A stretch of DNA of 64,000 nucleotides from Amyelois transitella (lineage: Eukaryota; Arthropoda; Insecta; Lepidoptera; Pyralidae). The notes under the pieces were generated by a model. The model saw nothing but the letters and a program-made list of their open reading frames with translations, was not told where the DNA came from and searched no databases. The stretch lies in NCBI RefSeq assembly GCF_032362555.1, contig NC_083516.1, positions 4,985,001-5,049,000 of the forward strand. Reading direction: 5' to 3'. Shown here piece by piece: positions 37,582 to 50,300 of the stretch (positions are counted from its first letter, which is position 1; each line of letters starts with the position of its first letter). The translations under genes and the position numbers were made by a program.

Positions 37582-37976
37582 TGTAGCGGGAGCGATGATT
37601 CGGCTCGACCGCCACCAAAGGGAAGATCTTCCGCCAGGCTAGGTGTTATGCCTGGGGAACCGCGGCTCCGACGATGTTGTGTCGGAGGTTGTATATATAG
37701 CTCCAATCCGTGAAATCTTTGAAATCGCGTCTCAGATTCTTCGCTGCTATTGGTTGAGCGCGTCAATTTCTTCGCGACGATTGACAGTTGTTGTGTGATT
37801 TGATGTTGTGGCGAGTGGCGTAGAGATGTCGCCACAATATTTTATTGTCAAATATTTTATTTCCATAATTTAGTGCTTTTATTTTGATTATTTCTCTCCT
37901 CTGTCATCGTTCTATCTTCTGTAGTGTATAAGTAACATTCTACCATACTCTCTACAACTGGTGACACCGTCATGAT
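37582..37976 (+). mobile_element. Gypsy-type LTR with adjoining primer-binding site, no internal region
   Basis: The LTR is 37582-37956 (375 bp), starting TGTAGCGGGAG and ending CTCTACA. It has a TATA-like TTGTATATATAG. Two bases later the sequence TGGTGACACCGTCATGAT (37959-37976) resembles the tRNA primer-binding site used by mag-type Ty3/gypsy elements (TGGTGAC.CCG). No gag-pol or second LTR follows. A related LTR fragment is at 3167-3372. Confidence 0.75.
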
Positions 37977-38181
37977 ATAATATTATAGAATTATCTGTAT
38001 TTGTTATTAATAAAAGGATTTTTTAAAGACTCTCATCTTATTTTCGTTTTACACTTTAAGCAAACAGTATTTTTCTAAAATAAATTTGTGAAACAGGTTA
38101 CATTTAGATGAAATAAGTGTCTATACTTAATTGAAGACAAAAACTGCGATTGACAAAAGTTTAATCTTATCCTAGAATGCT

Positions 38182-38226
38182 ATTAAAACTTTTTTATTCC
38201 AAAGCTTGGAATAAAAAAGTTTTAAT
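38182..38226. repeat. Perfect 21-bp hairpin with 3-nt loop
   Basis: ATTAAAACTTTTTTATTCCA plus A is exactly complementary to the right arm around the spacer AGC. Strongly AT-rich; cruciform-prone. Confidence 0.9.
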
Positions 38227-38382
38227 ATCATTTTAATCGAATTACATTCAATGTATATTTTTATCTGTCAATATTTATTACTACTGGTAGACAGCGTATG
38301 GAAATTTTAGAAATTCCATGTTGAAGAAAGGTTTTAACTTGAAAAACATTGTCTAAAAATCCATAGTTACAGGTTAGCTTCG

Positions 38383-38552
38383 TGTAAAAACCTTAATCAC
38401 CTAATCTAGGACGGTCAAAGGAATACCCCGGGCTCCTGTGAGGTTCCTCACCTCTCTAGAGAGGAGCTCTCTCTCTCTCTAGCAACCGGGACTAAAGCCA
38501 GGAGGAAGAAGACATAGTAAGAGGTAGAGAAGTTAAGTTTTTACACGAAGGG
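38383..38552. repeat. Inverted arms CTTCGTGTAAAAAC ... GTTTTTACACGAAG
   Basis: Arms near 38380 and 38540 frame about 140 bp with a CT/GA-rich centre (GAGAGGAGCTCTCTCTCTCT). Could be a small MITE; no target duplication identified. Confidence 0.5.
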
Positions 38553-38673
38553 ACTACCGTCTGATCTCCGCAAACTTGCAGCGAAGCTCACCCGAGCTTG
38601 AATTGTAACATCGATCCATATAAGTATGTACAAATTTTAGTATAAAATATGCAAAGAATGTTTATTTGTTACG

Positions 38674-38918
38674 TCTTCAAACGACTATATCCTTTGCGGG
38701 ATAGACAGAGCCAACAGTCCCGACAGGACTGACATGCCATGTTCAGCTGTTTGGCTTAATGATAGAGTTGACATTCAAATAGTGACAGGTTGCTAGCCCA
38801 TCGCCTAAAAGAATTTTATAAGCCCATACTTTAGTTGCCTTTTACGACATCCATGTGTAAGCGAGTGGTCCTATTCTTTTTTCTATTAGTGCCGGGAACC
38901 ACACGGCACCTCTTCAAA
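38674..38918 (-). mobile_element. ATGT-family SINE copy with 8-bp flanking repeat
   Basis: The body 38682-38910 is on the minus strand and ends with the family head (GTGCCGGGAACCACACGGCA on plus). TCTTCAAA flanks it at 38674-38681 and 38911-38918. The 3' tail stops at GGATATAG without ATGT units. Confidence 0.8.
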
Positions 38919-39660
38919 GTTGAACTACAGATTGAAATTTTGCATATTATTATTTTACTACGGGTGAAAACTAGTTGCACATAAAGACAAGGAAAAAGTA
39001 AAAGTAACAACGAGAGAGAGAAATAATAAGGAAAATGAACAGAAAATAAAAAAAAGAATTTTAGATTGTTTCGGAATATTCTACCTTAAGGATATATTTA
39101 CAACGAGAGCTCTTAATCCCAGATAATTCACTACAGAATAAAATACTTGATACCTACTTTTTAATGAAAAATATTAATAAAATTTTTAATTAAAATATTA
39201 TATCACAAATTTTTTGAAAACTGAATAGGAGCGCGATCACAAAGCCGCGGTAATTTTTGTAAAGGTATTTTATTATAACATTCACACAGAAAATATCTTG
39301 CGTAAAACATTTGAAATTCTTGCTTTGTATAAAGTACTCGTACTTACATATTTGGACCTCGTAAACTGTTATTTTTATTGGGAGAGCTTTCACAACTTAG
39401 CAACAGTTATCGAAAAATTTCCTTCGAGGTAAGCTTTCGTATAAAATGAAGGTGATAGAGATAAATTTTGAATTAATGTTAAAACTTTAATGCGGTGTGA
39501 TACAGGTTTCCTATTTTTTGTCTTGTTTATAAAAAATAAATACTTAGTTTACAAATTACCTGCCAGTATTTCACGTAGGAATGGTATTAATGAGGGTGAC
39601 AATTTGTTTCTGTTTTCCTTTATATATTATAGTCATTATTATTATTTCCTAAATATATAT
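38919..39660. other. Gene-free AT-rich stretch
   Basis: Small frames such as 39190-39393 (minus) have no recognisable features. I see no repeat boundary or RNA gene. Confidence 0.4.
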
Positions 39661-39665
39661 ACATT

Positions 39666-39668
<3 letters not shown>

Positions 39669-39751
<83 letters not shown>
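39669..39751. repeat. (TA)n microsatellite, about 83 bp
   Basis: An uninterrupted TA run; the 89-codon frame across it (YIYIYI) is an artefact. Confidence 0.95.
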
Positions 39752-39754
<3 letters not shown>

Positions 39755-39902
39755 TATAGTAGGAACAAAATGTCGAATATTTTACTTATATTTATATCAA
39801 AGTATGAAAGTACTATTTGAATTTATTTGAATATATATCTATACTATTTGAATCGTGATACGAGTGAGTCGAGTGATTATAACGAGGAAATAATAATATA
39901 AT

Positions 39903-40012
39903 AAGCCAAAAAGCTCAACGTGGCCATTCAGTCTTTTCAAGACTGTTGGCTCTGTCTACCCCGCAAGGGATATAGGCGTGACCATATGTATGTTTGTATG
40001 TATGTAGTCTAC
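39903..40012 (+). mobile_element. 5'-truncated ATGT-tailed SINE
   Basis: TAAGCCAAAAAGCTCAACG, the AGTCTTTTCAAGACT stem, CTACCCCGCAAGGGATATAG, then TATGTATG units. Confidence 0.75.
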
Positions 40013-40099
40013 ATTATTTTCGACACCACCGCAGCGGCCTCGGTGGTCCAGTGGTTGGTTTTTGTGTTGTTTGAGTATTTTATTAAAAAAAACTGAATA

Positions 40100-40277
40100 T
40101 CAAAATACTACATATAATAAAACGGTAAAAATATTTTGTCTGTACATTTAGTATTTTGACTGAAATGGATAGAATTATTTTTTTACATTTATTTTGTCCG
40201 TCCGTCTGTCTGTATCTGACCGTATGTTCAAGATTTAATTCGAAATTTACGCGGACGAAGTCGCGGGCAACAGTTAG
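40100..40277 (+). mobile_element. 178-bp non-autonomous Helitron
   Basis: Starts TCAAAATACTACATATAATA, closely like the start of the Helitron at 26348, and ends ACGCGGACGAAGTCGCGGGC then AACAGTTAG. It keeps TTTTGTCTGTACATT and a TCTG run. Preceded by A and followed by T. The TTAG end is a one-base variant of CTAG. Confidence 0.75.
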
Positions 40278-40597
40278 TTTCTAATATATTAAAAAAAAAG
40301 TCTGATATTTGGCTCATTCTAAAAGGACGTATTGACGTTTTTATGAATTGTTATTTTCCTTTATATTAATTTGATGATTACTTTCTAAATTGTAGGTAAT
40401 TAAAATGTTTATGACATGTCAAATGTGTCGCATCTCAGGTGGACTAGTGCCGTGGTGCCGGCTGTCGCAGTGGCGGGCGGGCGGCGGCGGCCGACTGCGA
40501 TTTTCCCCGCCCGCACCTCTTGGGCCGTCGGCGTTTTCCGCGAGGGGCGCGCCGCGCCGGCCCCCTCGCGCGCCGCCGGGAAATCGCGCCGATCGCC

Positions 40598-40632
40598 TCA
40601 GTTTGGCTCCGCCGTCGCGCTATTACGACGTT
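40598..40632 (+). promoter_or_regulatory. Candidate TATA-less core promoter (initiator plus DPE-like)
   Basis: TCAGTT at 40598-40603 fits an arthropod initiator with A+1 at 40600. CGACGTT at 40626-40632 falls at the spacing of a downstream promoter element (+28). The ATG at 40730 would follow a leader of about 130 nt. Motif-based only. Confidence 0.35.
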
Positions 40633-40729
40633 TGCGCGCTCTCGCGACTCCTCCACTTGAAGCGGCTTTCGTGCGGCTACAATATTGAGGCCGGGAATCG
40701 CAGCCCGGTACGGTTACTAGTGCTCCGTC

Positions 40730-40847
40730 ATGCTGCTGCCGCTAGTGCTGCTGGCGCTGGCGGCGCCGCTGGCCCCTGCTGCGGCACGCCGCCACGCGCC
40801 TAGCTTGCGCGAGGACGAACCCGCAAGACGAACTATCCGCCCCGCCG
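40730..40847 (+). CDS. First coding exon of a secreted or membrane protein (signal peptide)
   Basis: ATG at 40730 opens MLLPLVLLALAAPLAPAAAR, a textbook signal peptide: a leucine/alanine-rich core of about 15 residues, a proline turn and a small-residue cleavage region near A17-A19. The mature start RRHAPSLREDEPARRTIRPA is basic and polar. A consensus donor, GTGAGT at 40848, interrupts codon 40 (phase 1). The exon lies in a CpG island, as expected for a regulated developmental gene start. I cannot identify the protein from these 39 codons, and I found no convincing second exon in the remaining 23 kb, implying a long first intron. The 132-codon frame that also covers this exon (40405-40803) is a different frame and is not preferred. 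Confidence 0.7.
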
Positions 40848-41903
40848 GTGAGTCCGCTGCCAACGATATCATCTGACACTCCCACTGTAATTAAAGACAC
40901 ATCGATCTACCGCCGCCGGTGCACACTCGCTGCATCCGCCTATGTCTATATTTCGTCGAATGCGCTGCGATTTGGAACGCGCGCCGCATACGCCCGCGAT
41001 CGGCAGGACACGTGTGTTTATGTAAATAATTGCATTCCGAGGGTTCCTGCGCTGTTCTAGTGACTAGAACAATTAATTCATGCGACAACCCCGCCACGAT
41101 CGCTGTTATGAGTTAGTTTTCCGTCGCGTCTATGTATTATCGTGCGTATCGTTATCAACGAGCGATATCGGGTTAGTGTGGATAATAAAAACAATACCAC
41201 GTGAGAGACACAATCTCTCGATCTCTTCAGGTGACGGAAAGTAATCTCGCGAGATTTATTTTCGAAGAATGATACAATGGTAATCGCGTTATCGGACAAA
41301 GCACCTTTCCGAGGTAAATTATGTAAACAGCATGTAACTTACCGCAACTGCTAACAAAATACATAATATCTTCAAGTTGAACATGTTCAAAGTAAATATT
41401 AATGTACCTACCTGCGTACCTAGAATGTTTACTTACACGCTCGACCTATTTGCTTGTTACCATATTTTTGAAACGAAATGTAGAGCCTACTGAAATTACC
41501 ACTTACCTACCTACGAGTATTATAGAGCAAATAAGAATTTGATACGAGATCGTTAAATACATCCTAAGGTTTACAAGTAATATACGAGCGTATTTTTTTC
41601 CCCTACTTTTCTCAGTACATAATAAAATAACTTCATTTTTAAACATTAATCGAAAACTTCATTATGAATTAATTTTACCAGGGTATTTCCAATAGGGTTT
41701 CAACGTTCCTACACGTAAACATGCTGTAAATAACAAATATAGGTCTGGATTCTCGTAATATATAATATAGTAAGTTTTACTCCACCATGCCTGATATAAA
41801 AAACTGATTGGAATAATACAGTTTACCTAAGAAGTAACATTGTCTTGTTTTTTTTTTATTTAAATAGTAATAATAAATAGAGCAACCTTTAAAATTTTGC
41901 CGC

Positions 41904-41940
41904 TAAGTTAACACCAATGAGCACCATTGGTGTTAACTTA
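41904..41940. repeat. Perfect 16-bp hairpin
   Basis: TAAGTTAACACCAATG and CATTGGTGTTAACTTA separated by AGCAC. Confidence 0.9.
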
Positions 41941-43107
41941 TCATAACTGTTGAAAAATTAAAAAAATCCCACTGGATGTGAACGCCTGTTATCGCAAGAA
42001 TAAATGAAATAAATGACGCAAATCCTTATGGAAATACACACCCTGTAAACATTTTGTAAACAGTCTCTACTAACATTTCAGTTAGATACGTTTTGAATAT
42101 CAATATCATACGATATTGCAATCTTATCTTCGATTTATGATACGAGTGTATACTACAATTGCTTTCATTCGAAAGATTTTAGGCTTTTCTGTAAACAGAT
42201 AAGGGCATGTCAATATAATAGGTAACATGTGCAAATGGCGATAGATGTTATGTTGTAATAGCGACCGAGTCATCGTTTCAGAAGTATTTCTCTACTCGTT
42301 TAATACAACCGTTACCTTATTATAGTAAAATTAAATATTTATGCACGCATAATATTTATCTAAATCCTGGCGGGTTGCTCTCAGGGAGGCATTAGAGAAC
42401 CTGAAAACTTAGCGATATGTTAGTTTTCATTTTATATGCAATCGAGAATGGTCTTATCCAGTTCTTTGCTAATTAGATTTGAAATAATTTTACAGAATGT
42501 CTGCTCTATTTGTTATAATCAACAAACATTAGTTTATGAAATTTTTAAAGACGATAAAATGTCACTTTATTTTCCGTCAAGGACTTTTTTAGATCAGACA
42601 TGAGTCACCTCCAGTCTCCATTCATTTTCCGCTCAGTATGAGAGCTAATGTTTGCCAAGATTATGTAAAACTGTCTGCCAAAATGTGTATTACCGAGAAC
42701 AGAAAAAAAGTTGCCTTCACTCTAGACTAGACAGGCTGGACCAGACGTGACATGGTAGAAGTGCATTTTATTAATAACCGCAGAATTCGAAAACATAACT
42801 ATATATTTAAAAGACGACACTGATTGACTAGGAAATTGTGTATAAAGGTTCGGTAAGTAGGCTGGCTGGACTAAGAGAAGGATTTCCTGAAATTCCTGCG
42901 GGAATAGAAATTTGCGTGATTTCTCGTTATGACTTTAAACTAGCGATGGCAATCACCACAACCAGTCACCAAAACGGTTTCTCAATGCATCTCAATTGAG
43001 TTCTGATTTCAAGCTTTACTAGTGCGCAGAAAACATTCAAATAGGTGCACAAAATTTCAAATAGAGTTTTTTCTCAATTCCATTTGGCATTTCACACTTT
43101 TCACTGT

Positions 43108-43148
43108 CTACCCAGTAAGGGATAAAGACGTGATTATATGTATGTACA
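43108..43148 (+). mobile_element. SINE tail fragment
   Basis: CTGTCTACCCAGTAAGGGAT, AAAGACGTGATTATATGTAT: the last 40 bp of the ATGT-tailed family only. Confidence 0.65.
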
Positions 43149-45484
43149 ATTTTGCCTTATACCGATTTCTATATTATTAACCCAGTTTTTGCGGGTTGGT
43201 ATTAAGAGGATCTTGGAATATGCAAATGGTTCCATGAAAAGAATTCCACGAATGAACTTAAGCCATGAATGTTAGCTTGAAAGAATGTTCCTATAGTCAT
43301 TCCATTATAATGTAGTGTTCCTCTAGTTGTTTTTTCTAAGTTTACTTACAACAGTACTGAAACAGAACTTTAAAATTTGAATAGATTTGTGACGTAACAA
43401 TTTATCATTAGCTTATTCGATCGATCCATGTAACTATCTAATTAATATATTATTAATAAAAACATTAAAAGAACCTTTGAAACTTAATTAATTATTTTTA
43501 TAGATATCACGATTTTCATTAGAAAAAAAATTGGTAAAAGGTAGAGCCTTTTGCTCAATTTTCTACTTATGTACTACCAAATTACCTAATAAGATACTTG
43601 CTACTACGACAAGTATATATAATATGATGCAAATACTGATAATATGACAAAGAAATATTTTTCTGTTTAGTGGGTATCTGTTTTTTAATTCCAAGTTTTA
43701 TCATAATTGAACCGTTAGTTCAAGCGTGAAGCTAAGAGCCAATATTTTTGTTTTTTCAATGTACTTAAAGCACATAATTTACTTTCCTACAATTTAGTTA
43801 CATGTATAGATAAAGAATGGTTTTATCCGTAACTTCACCCGTTTTCATTTACTAAAACGTAAATTCACAGAAAAATAAAATCTGTTTTTCCATTTGTGGT
43901 ATGTATTAGTAAAAATAGAAAGTAAAAATAGATATGGATTAGATTTTTATTATTTCTCAGAAACCCAATGTTAGCTTACTCTCATATGCCCTGACCCTAA
44001 GATATTCAATGACTATTAAGGTGGGTGGAGGTTAGCCGAAAGGGCGTGCTAAATTCGGCGGACACTTGCGTAACAAACATCGTAGTAGTTAGTACACACG
44101 ACAAAAACGCGGAACGGAACTCTCCTAGGATAACCGTCTGCCATGACAAAAAATATGCATGAAAATCATTCTGGTTGCTTTAGAGAGATCTCTACTAAGG
44201 GTAAGTCCGCAATTGTACATCTTTTGTTTTAGACTTGCAAGTTTTTTTCCTTGTATATTATGTATAATGTGTAATAATAACGAGATAAACAGTAGAGTTT
44301 TAATGTTTAGCAGCCATTTAAGTTTAAGTTGTTTTTATTTGATCATGATGTTTAATTTGCGTAAAAGGCTTGAATAACTATCACGGGCACATTCTTAAAT
44401 AAGCAAAAGTGAAAGACACTTATATGCAGTTAAAACCACTTAACACATGTTATTGATACGTAGGTACAACATGATTAACGAACCTTTATTACACACGCCT
44501 ATTTATTACGTCTTCAACTCTACTGTAATCTTTTATGAGTCAAATAGAGTCGTAGTTTCACATGTCGAAGTCGACGTCAACATTGTGGTGGAATGGAGTA
44601 ATCGATAACGGAATTGAGATTCAGATAGTGACAGTTGCTATCAGCCCATCACCTAAAAGAAAGTGTACCTAGTTTTCCTTGTATAATAACGTAATATTTA
44701 CAATTGAGACTAAAGCCAATATGCGTCGTCTTATACATACTGATACTAGAATCTGGTATGCAATGACATGTACCCACGAAATGCAGCAGCGAATTGATAA
44801 CATGGCGCTCGCTCAAACCTAATTTGGGCATCCTATTGCATTCATACATTTCATTTGTACACTAATTTTAGTTTGTTGGTATAATTGTGTAATAAAAACA
44901 TCGGAATTATAATACACGTAAGACCTCAAATTGGATATCAAAGTGCACAAAAATTTCAAATATATATATATTTAACAATGTAGTACACACACTTTCTCAT
45001 TGGTAATAGATAGTCATGTTTTTGTCACCGTTTGGTGATAAATGATACAAAAGAAGTAATTTTCGGAATATAAGAAGATGTAAAAATAGTCTTAAATATT
45101 CATATAAAACTATATAAGCGATTAAGCATAAAATTTTAAATGTAACTGAACATCTATATGCAAATAAGAGCACATAGAAGTAATGGAACTATTCTAGACC
45201 AACGTAAAGTTTAATGATGTCTGTCGCCAACATATAATCAAATCAGAGCTGTTATGCTTGTTAAAATGACTGTCTTGCCTAGCTGAGTTTTGCCTCTGAA
45301 AAATAGATCCCAGATTGATCCCTGGTCAGGTCAGGATGGGAAACGAACCTTTTCTGATTGACCTGGGTCTTGGATTGGATTTGTTATAACACAAAGGTTT
45401 GAAGTAACAGTGATGCTATTTTATATTTTTTATTTAACTAATATTATTTAACTCGGCAGAATATCCCGGGGAATAGTTCTTATT

Positions 45485-45518
<34 letters not shown>

Positions 45519-47145
45519 GTAACCGGAGTAAGAGATACGACAAAACACTTAAAATCCCCGGAACTATAAAATGTAAGATATCATTATAATTGCATTTGCG
45601 CGACATTTAACTTATTGGTCGAGACATTAAACTGACTAAAATTAGGTTATGAATATAAAAACTGTATCTGTAAAAGTTAATAATATCACCATTTGTTTCG
45701 ATTATTAAATCATCGTGCGTCGCCTTATCATCATAATTTTATAAGCCAAAGGCAGTAGTATCGATTACAGTCTGTTTTTAAATTTAACATTGATAGCTGT
45801 AGTTATTTTATCTTAGTTGTGTTATAAATAACTTCTTACGTAATCAAACGTATCTAATTACTGGAGACTATTTTTAAATTTGTCTCTTGTAATTTTAACT
45901 ACACATGAGATAATCAGTTCATATGAAGGAATTTAGAAAAAAAAAATGTTCTTATATTGGTCGTGCTTTTGACAAGGCCTGTTTACCTACGACTTTAACT
46001 TTCGCTTATAGCTTTTTCTTAATTTATTTATGTTTAGTTCGAGGATGATCAAATATACTTAATTGTCGGGGGCATAGTTATGTTAAATAATTTGATTTTA
46101 TATTAAGTTCAACACAATGGAAAAAATGGTAAAATAGGTGATATATTTCCAAATCAGAAAGAAGTTAGTTTGTCGCTAAATTTTAAGTCCATTGAAATTG
46201 ACAAAAAGGACCTGAGAGCAATTTATCTCTCTTTTTATTATTTGTAACTTGAAGCATTCTAAAAGAAAAACACCGTCGTGTCACTCTCACTCGTTCCGTC
46301 AATATCCCATAAAAAATATGGCACAGGTCTCAAGATATCGTAATAAAATTCCGTAATTTGTATACGGCCGATCGGAAAAATTAAATGAAACTTTATTTAA
46401 ATTCTAAGTACTTTTAGGTATTCGCATTACTTACTGTTAAGTTAGTCGTCAAGTTCGAGTTGTGGCACCTAGATAGGGATCTTAGCAGCTTTCTAAAATA
46501 TCAAGATTATAAAACGTTGGAGTTATTATAATATAACAGACGTTACCGGAACGCCAATGAATGCAGGGATTGTATAAGAATGTTTGTGCAAAGATCGCTA
46601 CACAAACTAAGGAAAATACAGAAACAACTCAACAAGCCGACTTCAAAAAAAGTTCTTTTTTTGCTTTGTACTGCCTAAGTACCTGTTCTATGCAAAAAGT
46701 TTTCAGTTTTTATTTATTTATACCGTTTGCTGTGCGACTTAGAAATAGTTTAATCTGAAAAATATTGACAGAGTCGTTGTTGGAGTATTTCACAAACAAT
46801 TATATTCTAGTTCTGTGCGCTCCTTATTGTTGTACGCACACGATGCGTTTGCAATGATTGTGACTGACATGGTTAATAAGTATTTGTTTTACATTATACT
46901 ATGTATACTGTTTTAAACTACGAGCTCATGTACATGACAGCTATACATATGTCTTTTTCATTGATACTTTAATTTTCATTGATACCACATAAATTGTGAC
47001 CTATTAGTTTTAAAATGCCTACCTTAGATATATTTGTTTTTGCTATGTACTTCCCGATTAACAAGTCTAAATTTTTTAAGAAGAATTTGAATTATTTTTA
47101 GTTATATTTATTCCATTCAGATAATAAAACTCCTTATGTATAAAT

Positions 47146-47350
47146 AAATATAATCATGTCTATATATATATATATATATGTATATATACCTATATCTGTC
47201 TACCACAGACCCAACAGTCCTGATAAGACAAAAAGGCCACGTATCTGAGGTTTAAGTAGTTTCAGTTTGCTAGCAACAAGAGTCGACTTTTACGACATAC
47301 ATTGGAAAGATCTGTATATTATTAAGAGTCGCGAACTACACGGCATATAT
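47146..47350 (-). mobile_element. Diverged ATGT-family SINE with TA expansion
   Basis: Family words in reverse orientation: ATAATCATGTCTATA, CAACAGTCCTGATAAGAC, AAGGCCACG, TTTTACGACATACATTGGAA and ACACGGCA, with a TA run of about 28 bp near 47160-47187. Confidence 0.65.
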
Positions 47351-50300
47351 TCAATTTTTCAATAATCTATGTACAGACACAACAGGTCTACGATTTTATC
47401 AGATCTACGATTACGTGTACTGATGAGTATAACTAAATATATATAATAATAATAATAAAATACGTTTATTTTCCTCTTTACAAAGGTGAGCCTTGAGATT
47501 ATTTTATAACTAGGTTTTATACATTTTATTTAATTGCTTGGTATCAACAATATAAAAAGCAAACATGTTATCACGCCAAATTGAGATGTTAGTTTTGATA
47601 AAGGCAGCCATTTTACAAGGGAGTGAACTTTCGTAAAGAGTACACTATGTAGATAAGATTTGATTATTACGAATGTTGATTTTAGCGTATCATACGTCAT
47701 TGTCAAATGTCAAGTTCCCAGAGGTTGTCAGCGTGATTGACACTCTCTTAAACAGTTTTAGGGTTCCTCGGGTATGTTTGATATATTTTTTTTAAATTAT
47801 TACCAAGCAGAAACTTGGATTGTTCTTTTAAGCGTGGGGCAATTGTCACAAACCCTGAATCTTATTTCCATATTTATCCTTCCCGCTAAGAGTGCCCTTG
47901 AGTCTTTCTGATTATTAGCTCTGCCAACTCCGTAAGGAACTATGTCAAAATGTGTGTAATGTAGTACGAGTATATGTACTCGTATATAAAGCAGCATTGT
48001 CATACGCTGTATACTTTTAGTTTTCTCAAGTAGGAACATCAAAATTGGCGTCATGATCCTACTGATGTTTGCACTGGATGCGTCCTTACTTGGGAGGATC
48101 CTGGGTCCCACCTGATCACAATCCAGAAATGAGAAGATTAGATGATGCAGCAAGATCATTCTTAGACATTCAGTATGCAATAATGTGCAGATTTCTTCAC
48201 TATATTTTCTATCCCCATAAAAGCTACGCTTATCAATACACCAGCTTATTAAAGTTACTGGTGCTTTAAAAGTAATAATCATTAAATTCGTTCTTATTTC
48301 GAAATTGCCCATGTTTTAGTATAGGATGTAGTAAATCAGTGGCTGTTAGTTGGAAGTCTTAGAACTTAAATACATAATAATATTATTTCTACTGAGTTAC
48401 AACACTATCTCTATGTTGATTCTAGAGGCAATTGTTTCTACAAATATTTGTTAAAGGTGTGTTTACGTAAAGTAGTAAGTTTCTTGTCGTATCTTAAACG
48501 ACGTTTCGATTATAGGTTCGGTTATGAGAATTTATTGAAAAATAAATATATTTTAAAAGACGATATTCAAACCATTAATTATTATAATGACTACACCATA
48601 TATAATATCTATAATATAATATATATAATCCACTTGCCACGATTCCTGTATATGTACTTCATCGGTTTAGAGTATTCTTAACCTGACCTTTCACCAGGAC
48701 GTTCCCAATTTAATGAAGAAATGTTTGTTTAGGCCTTCTCCTTCCAACATTCCCATTCACCCTTTTTTTTATTGTTTTTTAAAAGTTATATTTCGAAATT
48801 CGAATTTCAAATGCGGCCAGTCCTTTATGTCATTTCATCCGCTGGTTCATTGCACTGCGCCTGCGACCCGTACTGTGACGTCATGTTATATGAAATGCAC
48901 TTAAATTGCATTGCGCTTGTTGTCGTGGAACCACCGTGTGACGCGGCTTTATGACATGTACATTGTTGCAGCTTAAATTGTATGTCGACAAGTATCATCT
49001 TATCAGTACTAATCCTTTTAAACGACAGAGTCACAACATATTTCAGAAAATCATTAAATTTTATTTAAATAACTTCTATCCAAGTAGGTCAGCATATCAC
49101 AGCCTGTTATGGCATTCACATATTAGGCTTAGTACTTTTTTTTTGTGTATTACTTACTATTATGTAGTGATTGTCGTAATAAACTATTTTCTTTCTTTAT
49201 TTCATTCAAAATTAAATATTATCAAAAATTCTATTCAATATTTCTCTAGTGGTGAATGCGGATACAAAAATGTGCGTGTCTTTCTCTGCAGTGGCAAGTG
49301 AAAAGATGTAGGGAGTGCATAGAGATTACATATTTACATTTGCAACTGCAGATAAAGAGTCCGTGCTAGGCAAAAGGCCTACCTTGGAAAAACATGTGAT
49401 GTGTCTATGTACCTATGTAGCAATTGTTAATAAGTACATTAAACGTATATTAACGGAACAACAACTGTATTAAAAATATTGCATACAAAAGCAGTCACGT
49501 AGAGCCCAAGTGCTTACATGTTGGTAATCAGATACATACATAGTTTACTCTGATAACAAACGCTTTAATATCAACGGACATTGTATGGGGCTACTGGCCG
49601 TTAGCTGTTCACTGCTCTCGCAAATATTAGCGCACTTAATTAATTCTCAACTGACTCGCTTCCACGAAATTAATTAGGGTCAAAGAATTTGAGTGCATAC
49701 ATCTCAATTAAACTAGGCGGCACGGCCGACGCGTACTTGCACGAAATCTCAACGTTCGGATACCGCTTTTATATCAACATAATACCAGCCTAATCACAAT
49801 TCCGTGGAACGATCGTGTCATTCGTAATCCCTGACGCCTCCCGCCGCCGTACGAGCAGACAATAGGCATTAATTTTCAAAGGCGAGATAGGAATGTCGTC
49901 GGCGCAACCTAAGGCAGGTAGAATTTTTGGCACCTTTATGATCATATCCTGACGTGTCATAAGCCACCCACGGGTCCTCATTAAGCCGGTAGCCAACAAA
50001 GGTGCCGGGTCGACCATAACGCTGTCGGATTATACGAAGCGAACGACAGAAGGTCTTCGGCCGGAGGTGCCCTCGCGTGCTTCAATTGCACACAATACGC
50101 CCCCGCGCGGCTGGCCACTCCAAAAAGTTAGAAAAGTATGGCACGGTGGGATGGTCCGCCCGCGCGATAGCATCTCGGCGCCACGCGGCCGCCGCCGCAG
50201 CCGTCGCCTCGCACCTACACCTTGTCCCGATTAAATTCGACCATTTTGTAACTGTCCGCGCTCCTGAGGACCACGTCCGGTGTCGGAGTCGCGTCTGCCT

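Larger units (their letters stand above)
40450..41060 (+). promoter_or_regulatory. CpG-rich island around a first exon
   Basis: Strikingly GC- and CpG-rich against AT-rich surroundings. It covers the presumed promoter, 5' UTR, the signal-peptide exon and the start of intron 1. Long overlapping frames on both strands here are a by-product of base composition. Confidence 0.75.
40848..47145 (+). other. Presumed long first intron, proximal part
   Basis: No exon recognised. Contents: hairpin 41904-41940, a SINE tail fragment near 43108-43146, a partial SINE piece near 44615-44670, and a TA run near 45487-45516. Otherwise AT-rich single-copy-looking DNA. Confidence 0.4.

Noticed and set aside
39490..39759. 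89-codon plus ORF
   Set aside because: Half of it is the translated TA microsatellite.
40033..40060. tRNA-like box A (TGGTCCAGTGG) suggesting a tRNA gene or tRNA-derived SINE
   Set aside because: No box B, no cloverleaf arms and no bounded element follow.
40405..40803. 132-codon plus ORF and its overlapping frames in the GC-rich island
   Set aside because: Open only because of base composition. The different frame starting at 40730 has a clear signal peptide and a donor site.
47800..48312. 170-codon minus ORF
   Set aside because: Overlaps SINE-like debris, has no recognisable domain or codon pattern, and lies in repeat-bearing DNA.
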